From contig CAMQVM010000010.1 in assembly GCA_947038135.1 (NCBI GenBank), forward strand, positions 1 to 15,770: a DNA stretch of 15,770 nucleotides. The letters run 5' to 3'. A model generated the notes under the pieces. It worked only from the letters and a program-made list of their open reading frames with translations, was not told the DNA's origin and did no database searches. This DNA comes from an uncultured Rikenellaceae bacterium. Lineage in GTDB: Bacteria; Bacteroidota; Bacteroidia; Bacteroidales; Rikenellaceae. Of the stretch, positions 6,355 to 14,046 are shown one piece after another (the stretch's first letter is position 1; the number at the start of each line of letters is the position of its first letter). The position numbers were made by a program, and so were the translations under genes.

Positions 6355-8343
6355 TTAAACTGTTACATTAGGAAGTTTAGCTTTGTTGATTTTGCGCACA
6401 CCATTAACGCATCTTTCAAGCTCTAAAAATTTATCGCCTGCACTATTAAGCACAACTAACAGATAATCACCTTTAGCGACTGGAGCATAAGCCTCTGTAA
6501 TACCTTCAAACTTACCACTTTTAGCCACTTCAGAAACAAAGGCGGTATGGTTATTCTCAATACAATAGAATGCACCTTGCAGCGCACCTTGTATATCTGT
6601 GATAGTCTTAGATGCAGTATTTAAAGCAGGCGAATATACAAACCTATTCTTTTTGGCTACAATAACTGTTGCATCTATCTCTGAGGTGATAGTTGGTAGA
6701 TTAAAGAATATCTCTTGCGAAGCCATATCATCAGCCTCCAGCGACTCACGTGTTGCAAATGGTTTTCCTGCAAAGTATGCAGCCACGCCCTCTTTCCAAA
6801 CCGACCATACTAATACGCTCTCCATCTCTTGATCAAATGATAGCGATAACATCTCACCTGCTACATTTTCGATACATTGAATATTACCTGGCTTAGATAT
6901 AATTACCATTGGTAGATCATACATATATGGCACCCATTTAATTGCTACCTGTGTATCAAAGAATGTAGATGTTTGAGCAGTCCAGTCTTGATCAGTACCA
7001 TAACTCTCTCGTATATGCTTAAGATATGCTGGCTTATGGTTGGCGTTTGCGAAAATAACAAAATCATTCACATCATCAACCTTTTCAGATACCTTAGCAA
7101 CCATCTCTTCAATCATATCAAACATCAAGGCTCCCGATACAACACCACCGCTTGTGTAGTCCTGAATAAACGGTAAAACCTTATGCTCTTTGTAATAACG
7201 CAGAAGCGTAATCAAAACACCGTTACCTGTGTGCATAGAGTGCCCTGGCATATTCTCTTCAGGCTTAACATAACAACCGAAAATTTTACGTTTGGCCTGC
7301 TCCAACAATAAAGTTTCAGCAATGTTAATCAAGCACCATTCGATAAAAGTCCACTTGATAGCTGCCGAACCCTCTTTATTAAGATACCCTAAATATGAAC
7401 GCTCAAGCTCTTTGTAGCTACCAAACTCATGTTTAAACATGGCATCATCAACATACGCAATCTCTGGAGATAGAGTAACACTGCCTTTAAAAACCTTACC
7501 TTTTTGATATGCCTGCGAAAAGTTACCGAAAAATGCATTAGTCATTAGTGCCTTATCTTGCACACCATAAAAGCGAGGGAATAACTCATATATGTTTTTA
7601 AACTTAGCAAGGTGAGTAATAATAGCATCTTGACGTGAGATAATAAAATTATCAAAATGGTTAACCGTTGGCGTGTTGATGGTGGGCGGTGTCATAGAAG
7701 CCTGTATAGTTGCAGAGCTTAGTTGCATCTTCATTCTATCAGCAATAGACAAAGAGAAGCTAGCTAGCTCATTATATACAGCACTAGTAAGAGATTTATT
7801 CTCACTAGCTGAAATCCTGCTATTGTCTACTAATGCAGGGTTGGCACTTGCTAAGTTCCATCGTCTATTCAAAGAGTAGGCTTCGTTTTCAATACCAAAA
7901 AGATGGCTAGCGGTGTGCTCTCCACTATTTACCACCAACGTCTGAGCCACATCAGGAGCAGGTGAATTAGCAAGTTGACTAAACACACCTAACAGCGAGG
8001 TAACCGACGCAGTTAAACTGTCGATTGGTGTTTGAGTAGAAGCTGACACAGATGAGTTAGCTGGGCTTACTGGCTCTGCAGATGGCACTCCTGCAATAGG
8101 CGTAGAAGCTAATACGCTCATTACGTTCTCAGACAATGTAGCAATCACACTGTTGTTAACTGCCAACTGTGCCTGTGCTGCTGCATCTACCTCTGATTGT
8201 GCATCAGTCGCTAAAGGTGTGCCGTGAGTCTCTTCATAAGCAGCAGCTACTTGCGCCCACTGTTCTGCTGTAATTGAGTTAGGATCTTGTACCTTGTCTA
8301 CAAAACCTAACATTTGGAAAATAGCTAAAATTTTTTCTTTCAT
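6355..8343 (-). CDS. Probable major capsid protein with N-terminal scaffold-like region
   Basis: The 662-residue product directly follows the S49 peptidase through an ATGA overlap. Its first 140 residues or so are low in complexity and rich in Ala, Ser, Pro, Thr and Val, like a built-in scaffold or delta domain removed during prohead maturation. The ordered part starts around residue 145 (HLFGIENEAYSLNRRWN). It continues through a typical capsid-like mix of helices and strands, with a WKEGVAAYFAGKPFATRESL segment that I recall from Bacteroidales capsids. The last 70 residues form a small beta-rich domain. Capsomers of this protein would make the icosahedral head. The length is large for a capsid protein, partly because of the N-terminal region. 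Evidence is position plus family resemblance, without a single diagnostic motif. A fusion with a decoration domain at the C-terminus is possible. Confidence 0.75.
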   Translation of the reverse strand: MKEKILAIFQMLGFVDKVQDPNSITAEQWAQVAAAYEETHGTPLATDAQSEVDAAAQAQLAVNNSVIATLSENVMSVLASTPIAGVPSAEPVSPANSSVSASTQTPIDSLTASVTSLLGVFSQLANSPAPDVAQTLVVNSGEHTASHLFGIENEAYSLNRRWNLASANPALVDNSRISASENKSLTSAVYNELASFSLSIADRMKMQLSSATIQASMTPPTINTPTVNHFDNFIISRQDAIITHLAKFKNIYELFPRFYGVQDKALMTNAFFGNFSQAYQKGKVFKGSVTLSPEIAYVDDAMFKHEFGSYKELERSYLGYLNKEGSAAIKWTFIEWCLINIAETLLLEQAKRKIFGCYVKPEENMPGHSMHTGNGVLITLLRYYKEHKVLPFIQDYTSGGVVSGALMFDMIEEMVAKVSEKVDDVNDFVIFANANHKPAYLKHIRESYGTDQDWTAQTSTFFDTQVAIKWVPYMYDLPMVIISKPGNIQCIENVAGEMLSLSFDQEMESVLVWSVWKEGVAAYFAGKPFATRESLEADDMASQEIFFNLPTITSEIDATVIVAKKNRFVYSPALNTASKTITDIQGALQGAFYCIENNHTAFVSEVAKSGKFEGITEAYAPVAKGDYLLVVLNSAGDKFLELERCVNGVRKINKAKLPNVTV

Positions 8344-9137
8344 CGTAAAATTTTTAAAAGATTATTATTTGTTGTTTGGAAATTATTGCATAGTGTTTTT
8401 GCCTCTTCAACAGCTTTAGTGCGTGATCCCACCACGCTATCTATAAGACCTATCTCAACCGCCTCGGTTGCATAAAACAAGTCCCCTCTAAATACAGTAT
8501 GGGTATCATCAAGCTTGCGCATCTTAGCCCTACCAGCTTTTACATCACTTTCAAAAACTGCCTGTATTGGGTCGAGAAATTTAGATATATACTCTTCTAC
8601 TTCGCCTCTCAATATATCATCCATGATACTATTTTTCATATCTGAGCGATGAGATTTTACAGTTATATGTTTCATTCCGTGCATCTCAAATGCTTTACTC
8701 TGGTCCATGATGATTGTCATGGTACCGATTGAACCGACCCGATCAAAAGGTGTAAGAGCTACAATTTTAGTAGAATATGCTGCTAGCCAATAGGCCGCAG
8801 AACCACATATATGTTCACAAAGAGTATATATTGGCTTCTTTAAGTTTTTGATTGTGTTAACTACTCTATCAACATACCATGTGTAACCACCACCGCTATT
8901 AATATGCATGAAGTGACCTTTTATTAAGGGGTTGGCTTCATTAGCTAGCAGGTCTTGTTCGAGCTGCGTGATAGTGTAGTTTTCACTCCAACAACTATAT
9001 TCAGTCGTTACCACTCCAAATATCGGGTAATAGCCAATACTGTTATTTTTCAGTTCATCTCTTATATTAGTTACACCACCCCCTTTTGCATCATTGTAAC
9101 TCATTGAGTGAGCTAATAAGACTTCATAATTTTTCAT
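8340..9137 (-). CDS. S49-family (SppA/ClpP-fold) peptidase, probable prohead protease
   Basis: The 265-residue protein has the S49 signature elements in order: HINSGGG at residues 78-84 (oxyanion-side glycines), CGSAAYWLA with candidate nucleophile Ser113, RVGSIG at 133-138, and Lys161 in TVKSHRSDMK. The 48-residue Ser-Lys spacing is what an SppA-type catalytic dyad needs. In phages this family cleaves the scaffold and the capsid N-terminus. Here it overlaps the capsid gene by four bases (ATGA), so the two are probably translated together. It is the first gene of the structural block and follows a TAnnTTTG promoter element 14 bases before its ATG. No signal peptide is present, consistent with a cytoplasmic assembly protease. 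The stop is TGA. Confidence is high for the peptidase family and good for the head-maturation role. Confidence 0.9.
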   Translation of the reverse strand: MKNYEVLLAHSMSYNDAKGGGVTNIRDELKNNSIGYYPIFGVVTTEYSCWSENYTITQLEQDLLANEANPLIKGHFMHINSGGGYTWYVDRVVNTIKNLKKPIYTLCEHICGSAAYWLAAYSTKIVALTPFDRVGSIGTMTIIMDQSKAFEMHGMKHITVKSHRSDMKNSIMDDILRGEVEEYISKFLDPIQAVFESDVKAGRAKMRKLDDTHTVFRGDLFYATEAVEIGLIDSVVGSRTKAVEEAKTLCNNFQTTNNNLLKILR

Positions 9138-9151
9138 TATCTCTTTTTATA

Positions 9152-9159
9152 CAAAAGTA
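9152..9159 (-). promoter_or_regulatory. Candidate promoter (-7 element) for the head operon
   Basis: On the minus strand TACTTTTG (9159-9152) matches the Bacteroidota TAnnTTTG -7 consensus. It lies 14 bases before the protease ATG and downstream of the terminator at 9252-9288. No TTG is found at the expected -33 spacing; the best TTG is only about 13 bases upstream. The leader would be nearly absent. A weak -33 would fit an activated late promoter, but that is inference. Confidence 0.45.
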
Positions 9160-9251
9160 ACCTAACTAGCAATATGAATTAAGACATCTTGCAGCACAAC
9201 GATAAACTGCCTTAACAAGCAATTAGACTATGTTCGACCTACCATACAGAT

Positions 9252-9288
9252 AAAAAAAAGCTAAATAGTGATTAAACTACTTAGCTTT
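9252..9288 (-). terminator. Rho-independent terminator ending the upstream operon
   Basis: On the minus strand a 13-bp stem pairs 9288-9276 with 9269-9257 around a 6-base loop, with a single G-U wobble. It is followed by a continuing T tract (opposite A 9259-9252). It sits 66-102 bases past the stop of the gene at 9354-9701 and before the head promoter, separating the two blocks. Confidence 0.82.
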
Positions 9289-9313
9289 AGGGGTTATTGG
9301 CTTATTATGTAAC

Positions 9314-9340
9314 GCAAACTCACTAAAAAAGTGAGTTTGC
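9314..9340. repeat. Perfect 10-bp inverted repeat in intergenic gap
   Basis: GCAAACTCAC (9314-9323) and GTGAGTTTGC (9331-9340) are exact reverse complements around a 7-base A/T loop. The element starts 13 bases after the stop of the gene at 9354-9701. Unlike the neighbouring terminator it has no U tract after the stem on either strand, although the loop is a T6/A6 run. It could protect the transcript 3' end, bind a regulator, or be a decayed terminator. Confidence 0.7.
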
Positions 9341-9353
9341 TATACACGATTTG

Positions 9354-9701
9354 TTATACTTTTTTTTCAAACATTGATTTTATTGCTTGTCTTGACAGTA
9401 AAATTTGAGCTCCATTTAAGCCATATTGATAAGTAGCGTGCACTGGATGCTCCTTATCGCCCCAACATATTACACCATCTGAAAGATGGAGCACCACCTG
9501 GTAATGCTCCATCTTTCTCTTCATCTGTTGCAACTCGTCATTAGTTAGTAAAAGTGTGCTCTCTTGAGTATACATCACACCGTGTTCCGACATCATATTT
9601 TTCTCAGCGCACACAACCTCTCTTTCACTTAATAAATTTGTGTGGGTTGTAGAGCCTATCTCTATAAGCGACACACAACACGTAAAACTTTTATATCCCA
9701 T
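9354..9701 (-). CDS. Hypothetical protein
   Basis: I do not recognise this 115-residue protein. It has a Cys pair near residues 8-9 and further Cys residues (31 and 79), a helical middle (NDELQQMKRKMEHYQVVLHL), and a C-terminal half with YQYGLNGAQILLSRQAIKSM. It overlaps the end of the gene at 9691-10227 by 11 bp and is the last gene of its operon, followed by a hairpin and a terminator. The first 35 residues may not be real, because tandem Met codons near residues 36-37 offer a shorter start. No membrane segment or known motif is visible. Confidence 0.6.
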   Translation of the reverse strand: MGYKSFTCCVSLIEIGSTTHTNLLSEREVVCAEKNMMSEHGVMYTQESTLLLTNDELQQMKRKMEHYQVVLHLSDGVICWGDKEHPVHATYQYGLNGAQILLSRQAIKSMFEKKV

Positions 9702-10227
9702 ATCTTTTAGTATATTTAAGTTGCTCCTCTTTTATTTTTTTATCTATTACATTCGCCTTGTCATAATAGTTTTTAATTTTACTGTTCAGAAGTCTTTGTT
9801 GCAATCTATATGCTGTTTTATTTTGGCTATCAGCATTAATATCAAAGAGCCCTCTCGTTAATATGTAACTCTCTATGATGTCCTTTTTGCGAACCCCAGA
9901 GGTAAGACCATTAACCCAGTGCTGGTGAAAGTCTAGTTTTTTCATCGACGAGATACAGTCTACTATTTTACCCTCATCTTCAATAGTGAAATGACAATGT
10001 TTTGTATGACCACTGCGAGTAGATACTGCGCATGGCAGTATAAAAGTCACTATATCATCACCTACCCTATTGTCTATTGAGTCGCAGTAAGATACCAGGG
10101 CGCAACAAAGCAGCCCGATAGGATGCTGACGTGAGAGCCTTAGCGCATCGCCCTCTGTGTCGTTACCAAATAGGTATCTTATGTACGCCCGAGTGTCTTT
10201 GTCTTTTATTGATATTTTTACTCTCAT
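9691..10227 (-). CDS. Conserved hypothetical phage protein
   Basis: This basic 178-residue protein resembles a family I have seen in Bacteroidales prophages whose role I cannot name. It starts with MRVKISIKDKDTRAYIRYLF, a segment with tyrosine and basic residues that recurs in that family. A beta-rich middle follows (DDIVTFILPCAVSTRSGH). The C-terminus is helical and Lys/Arg-rich (YRLQQRLLNSKIKNYYDK). The charge and helices would suit nucleic-acid binding, but that is a guess. It lies 16 bases after the gene at 10244-10582 and overlaps the next gene by 11 bp, so it belongs to the same operon. Confidence 0.65.
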   Translation of the reverse strand: MRVKISIKDKDTRAYIRYLFGNDTEGDALRLSRQHPIGLLCCALVSYCDSIDNRVGDDIVTFILPCAVSTRSGHTKHCHFTIEDEGKIVDCISSMKKLDFHQHWVNGLTSGVRKKDIIESYILTRGLFDINADSQNKTAYRLQQRLLNSKIKNYYDKANVIDKKIKEEQLKYTKRYGI

Positions 10228-10243
10228 ATTGTTTTTTATTAAA

Positions 10244-10582
10244 TTATCTGTTTAATACTTTGTATTTATTACACTTAACATCATAATTTAGATCTATGCC
10301 CTCAAAGCATATTTCAAATAATTCATCATCAACCACCACTCTCAAAGTGTGCTTATCTCCTACAACTTCAACAGATTCTTTGATGTCTTCAGATCGTTCA
10401 GCTATTAATATAAGTTTTTTCATATTTGCCGAATCGTTCATAAGATTAGATTGGTTGCATTTAAGCTGCTTTTTCAAATCATCAACCACTGTAGAATAAT
10501 GCTGTATACTGTTATATGTTTCAATCAATGTATCTTTGAATCCTTTGCTTTCGACTGAAGCTGTCATCTCGCTATAACTCAT
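10244..10582 (-). CDS. Hypothetical protein, likely coiled coil then small beta domain
   Basis: I do not recognise this 112-residue protein. Residues 15-70 look like an amphipathic or coiled-coil helix (YNSIQHYSTVVDDLKKQLK onward). The C-terminal third is a beta-rich stretch (HTLRVVVDDELFEICFEGID) that could form a small domain. Its ATG lies inside the last codons of the ASCH-like gene (11-bp overlap), so the two are probably translated together. No catalytic or metal-binding motif is evident. Confidence 0.6.
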   Translation of the reverse strand: MSYSEMTASVESKGFKDTLIETYNSIQHYSTVVDDLKKQLKCNQSNLMNDSANMKKLILIAERSEDIKESVEVVGDKHTLRVVVDDELFEICFEGIDLNYDVKCNKYKVLNR

Positions 10583-11189
10583 TATTTATGATTTTAAACT
10601 CATACCTCCATACAAATGGGTTGCTGTTCCATGTTCCTTTACCGCTCACTTTGTCTATCAGTGATGCAAATGCTTCTCTAGGAGTGGTGAAGTAAAAACC
10701 CTCACTTCTACCTTTTCGTTCGAAGTAGAATTTATCAAAGTCATCAAGGTAAGTAATACCCTCTTTCAAACAATCTTCATCGCTGATACCCTGCAATCTC
10801 TCAACCCAAACCTCTGTAATCTCTATTCGGTAGGGCATTAGGTCGGATTTTACGAACATTTTATTATTATACCCTGCGCTTGCAAGTGTTATATTATGCT
10901 CCATGAATACCTCTCCATAATGAGATATTAAAGATGTAATATTGTAATAACTCTGAGCCACTGCCACGATCTCGCCAACCTGATAAGGCATTATATGCCT
11001 TATAAATTCTTTCGTTATCGGGTCGTGCAATTCTAAGTATTGACCTCGTGTTTTCATTTCGGTATACCCTAGCTTTTTCCACCCATCGATAGTTTCTAAC
11101 CACTTTTCACCTCGCCTAGTCTGTGTTTTCCTCCCACCAATCACCGCTTGTGTAAGGTTTACCGTGTCGTTGAACATTATTTTTTTCAT
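10572..11189 (-). CDS. ASCH/PUA-like domain protein
   Basis: The 205-residue product has the hallmarks of a phage ASCH-like family. The N-terminus has VIGGRKTQTRR at residues 16-26. A strand with YQVGEIVAVAQ lies near 90, and PYRIEITEVWVERLQGISDE follows in the middle. The C-terminus has GKGTWNSNPFVWRYEF near 182-197. ASCH domains share the PUA fold and bind nucleic acids or nucleosides. Some members, such as E. coli YqfB, hydrolyse modified cytidine. Here the gene lies 50 bp downstream of a small lipoprotein gene and close to two DNA methyltransferase genes, so a role in reading or processing modified bases is a reasonable but unproven idea. The stop is TAG, inside the start of the next gene. 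The length is normal for the family. Confidence 0.8.
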   Translation of the reverse strand: MKKIMFNDTVNLTQAVIGGRKTQTRRGEKWLETIDGWKKLGYTEMKTRGQYLELHDPITKEFIRHIMPYQVGEIVAVAQSYYNITSLISHYGEVFMEHNITLASAGYNNKMFVKSDLMPYRIEITEVWVERLQGISDEDCLKEGITYLDDFDKFYFERKGRSEGFYFTTPREAFASLIDKVSGKGTWNSNPFVWRYEFKIINNEL

Positions 11190-11239
11190 TTCTGTTTACT
11201 TTATATGTATTTGCTTTATAACAGCTTTACAACATCTGT

Positions 11240-11446
11240 TTAATACCATTTAATATCAAATGCAGACTCTGCATCTAATAGCCTCTGATCTAATGCATCT
11301 AATGGTGTATATGATGGCTTGTATATAGGCTCACAATCACACTCTATATGCTCTGTTACCCTAACTACTAATACCTTGTTTACTGTGCAGCTAATAAAGC
11401 TAGTGAAGCCACATAGTGCTACGATGGAAATTATTAATGTTTTCAT
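11240..11446 (-). CDS. Small predicted lipoprotein
   Basis: This 68-residue protein starts MKTLIISIVALCGFTSFISC, a classic signal peptide. It has one Lys, a hydrophobic core, and a lipobox-like FISC with candidate lipidated Cys20. The mature part is only about 48 residues and acidic, with CDCEP near residues 37-41. It lies between the adenine methyltransferase and the ASCH-like gene. Small phage lipoproteins can be superinfection-exclusion factors or spanin partners. No second spanin or holin is nearby, so exclusion is the likelier of the two, but neither is shown by the sequence. Phe at -3 is a less common lipobox residue. Confidence 0.65.
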   Translation of the reverse strand: MKTLIISIVALCGFTSFISCTVNKVLVVRVTEHIECDCEPIYKPSYTPLDALDQRLLDAESAFDIKWY

Positions 11447-11463
11447 AATCTACTTTGTTATTT

Positions 11464-12300
11464 TTAATTATTAAATAAATTGTTAATAGTAGCGTCATAG
11501 TTGCACCATATCACTTCTTGCACCTTGCTACTACGAATATTGTTCTTTTTAACAGGAAATTTAATCTTACACCAATCTCCATATAATTCATTCATTAAAG
11601 GGCAGTCATAACCACTAATCATTGCTTTGCCTTCAATAGAGTGTAATTGACTAGCAAGCTCTCTATGATCTTCATTTGTAAATTCAAACTTATAATCATT
11701 AGATGATTTTCGACTCTCTAGTGGATAGGGTGGATCACAATAAAAAAAGGCGTTAGGGTTATCAATCATATCAATACACTCTGTATAATTCCTATTCATA
11801 ATTTGAAACTCTGTTCTTAAAACCTCAGCTACATCATGAAGTTTTGCTATAGCATTATTCCAGCGGCTAACTGTTTCACCTCCCTGGGCATTGACATGAA
11901 GTTTTGCCATGTGCCACCCTTTGTTTTTTCGTTGAGCCCCTAATCCAAAAAATGACTGGCGTACTCTCACATAAAAGCGTCTAGCCTGTTCTATTTTATC
12001 ATCAGACATTTCCCAACAGTTATTATATTCTGTTTCAGATATAGGGGTAAGAAGCAGTAACCTTGTTAAGATCTCTTCGTCATTTCTTAAAACTTCAAAG
12101 AAATTAGTTATGTCTGTGTTTATCTCGTTTGCTGTTTTAATACACCTGCCCTTGTAATTCAGAGAAACAGCCATCGAACCTGCAAAGAGATCCACTAAGT
12201 GAGTAAATCCAGGAGGAAAGTGCGCATATAAATGCTCAATCCAAGTAAACTTACCACCAAAGTAATTAAATGCTATTTTTTTGTTCTTGTTTCCACTCAT
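11464..12300 (-). CDS. D12-class DNA adenine-N6 methyltransferase
   Basis: This 278-residue Dam-like enzyme would transfer a methyl group from S-adenosylmethionine to adenine in DNA. Motif X is FNYFGGK (residues 11-17). Motif I is DLFAGSMAVSL (37-47), with Ser-Met in place of the usual second Gly-Ser. NEIN lies at 58-61, and the catalytic motif IV DPPY is at 189-192. The region around 110-140 (VRVRQSFFGLG and a GWHMA segment) corresponds to target recognition in this class. Length and motif order are normal, so it is probably active. Its ATG begins two bases after the stop of the C5 methyltransferase gene, so both are in one transcript. The target sequence is unknown. Solitary phage enzymes of this type usually protect phage DNA from host restriction; no partner endonuclease is visible. 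Confidence 0.92.
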   Translation of the reverse strand: MSGNKNKKIAFNYFGGKFTWIEHLYAHFPPGFTHLVDLFAGSMAVSLNYKGRCIKTANEINTDITNFFEVLRNDEEILTRLLLLTPISETEYNNCWEMSDDKIEQARRFYVRVRQSFFGLGAQRKNKGWHMAKLHVNAQGGETVSRWNNAIAKLHDVAEVLRTEFQIMNRNYTECIDMIDNPNAFFYCDPPYPLESRKSSNDYKFEFTNEDHRELASQLHSIEGKAMISGYDCPLMNELYGDWCKIKFPVKKNNIRSSKVQEVIWCNYDATINNLFNN

Positions 12301-12302
12301 AT

Positions 12303-14015
12303 CTATGCAGCTTTATTTATTGGTTTTAAATCCAACTCATGTAATTGCTCACACAGAGCTTCGCATAATACACGTGCCATTGTTACCTCAACAGCATTTC
12401 CTATGTATTTTTTCTGCTCCGCCTGAGTGCCTATCAGCGTATAATCTTCAGGAAAGCCCATTATCATTTTAAGTTCTGGTATTTTCAACATTCGCATTTT
12501 AATATCCACAACACCATAGATTGCCATAAATTCTTTGATTTTAACAGCTATATGGCTATCTGACTCATACACCTCAATACAAACATCTCCAGTTTCTGTC
12601 ATTATCAAGGAAGGAGGCATTTTATCCATTCTAGCAATAAGAGTAAAGCAAGGCTTGTCTACACTTCCTCCTGCTGAATTGTACTGTGGATTCATTAAAA
12701 ATTTATCAACAACTGTAAGGTTACACTTCGGCACGGTGGTGATTTCTGGTACATTATTGACACTTGATAAAAACTGAGATGATACCAAAGAGAGCCTATC
12801 TTTTGTTGTTATAGTTGGTGCAGGAGACTCAATCTGAGTATTAAAGCCATTACCATAATATGCAGAAACAAACGCATGATGGTCTATAGTAGTTATTGTT
12901 CCTGTTGGACCATTTACCCCGATATTTTTACTCTCTGGGTGTCCGCTATATTGCTTAGATAAGAAGTGAACACCAATTTTAGAAAATCTATCCTTTGTTG
13001 TTAATGTGCCACAAGGATCTGCAATGCTTTGCACCTTACTCTCTGGGTGTCCTCCAAAATACTTTGATAAAAAATCTGCCTTAACAAGGCCCAATCGACC
13101 TTGACAGCTAACAGTAGGACATGGTTCATCAATGCTTGGTGGTATATGTTTACCTGTTTTTTTATTGATAGAGTTGTATTTCAACATCCATTTATCTTTA
13201 CCTCCTGCAACAAACTTTATAAGACCTGCATAAATACGCTCTAATGTTCTGTCTGACAAATCCTTTTTTCTGTTAAATATAGAATTGCCCTCGTCATTAA
13301 AGTTTAGAACATCTTTTACAGACCTCCATTTTTCATAAGATCCAAACAAGTTAGATTCAACTATCTTTGAGTGAGTTTGCTGAGGAAAAACGATAGGCAA
13401 AAATTCTTTGGCAAAAATCCCAAAGAAGCGTTTCCGAGAGGTGTATGCGCCATAATCAGCAGCATTTAATATTTTAAAATCAAACTTATATCCATACTAC
13501 TTAATCTTATAAACCCACTTCTCATAACTTTTACCTTTATCCATAGATATGGGCTTTCCATATTCATCAATATCACCCCAACTCATAAACTCTTCTACAT
13601 TCTCTATCTTGATATAATGAGGATCAAAAGCATCAATATAACGAAATAGATGTTCGGCTAATGTTCGGCTATCTGCATTGCGTGGTTGACCGCCTTTTGC
13701 CTTTGAAAAATTCGTACACTCTAGTGAAGCCCAAAGGACAACAAAGGCATCAGGATATATAACTTTCATCTTTTCAACGTGCTCAATCATTGAAGATAGT
13801 TCTAACGTCCTTATATCTTCAGTGAAATGCAATACCTTTGGATGGTTTGATTCATGGCTCTCTATTGCGTTCTTATCATGGTTAACACAAGTAACCACCT
13901 TTGCACATTTTGAACCTTTGTAGCGTGCTGAATCAACACCCGTGGATGTTCCTCCTGCTCCACAGAAGAGGTCTATATATATCAATTTAACATTTTCTTT
14001 TTTTATACTCTTCAT
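12303..14015 (-). pseudogene. C5-cytosine DNA methyltransferase interrupted by one in-frame amber codon
   Basis: One 571-codon frame encodes a C5-cytosine methyltransferase but carries TAG at codon 173 (13499-13497). Before the stop (13497-14015) are motif I DLFCGAGG (15-22), motif IV LECTNFS with catalytic Cys100, and motif VI ENV (138-140). The same frame resumes with YGYKFDFKILNAADYG, motif VIII-like SRKRFFG (193-199), a long target-recognition region, and motif X IGNAVEV near the end. Only a TTG at 13400 could restart the second part, and it would lack motif VIII. No other stop or frameshift is present, so the lesion is recent, suppressed, or a sequencing error. Motif IV has Glu where most enzymes have Pro before Cys. 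The intact enzyme would methylate cytosine in phage DNA. It is cotranscribed with the adenine methyltransferase; a candidate promoter lies at 14047-14076. The final stop is also TAG. Confidence 0.85.
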
Positions 14016-14046
14016 AAGTTATTATTTAATAAGTTTAAAAATTCAA

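Noticed and set aside
4146..9180. CTTAATT heptamer upstream of both late promoter candidates
   Set aside because: Its distance to the -7 box differs by 9 bases between the two, and such an AT-rich string is common by chance.
9138..9353. tRNA, small gene or attachment site in the 216-bp gap
   Set aside because: I see no cloverleaf, no credible short ORF and no repeated end sequence; the gap is explained by a hairpin, a terminator and a promoter.
9331..13382. Shared 12-base string AGTGAGTTTGCT in the 9314-9340 hairpin and near 13370-13381
   Set aside because: One short match in 15.8 kb of AT-rich DNA, the second inside coding sequence, is expected by chance.
12303..13400. C-terminal half of the C5 methyltransferase as an independent gene starting at TTG
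   Set aside because: It would lack motifs I, IV, VI and VIII, and coding sequence continues upstream in the same frame to the amber codon.
1158..14015. Genome-wide TAG reassignment (code 15)
   Set aside because: TAG is the natural end of several genes here (stops at 1158, 4912, 10572 and 12303), at sensible family lengths or next to downstream starts; only one internal TAG was seen.
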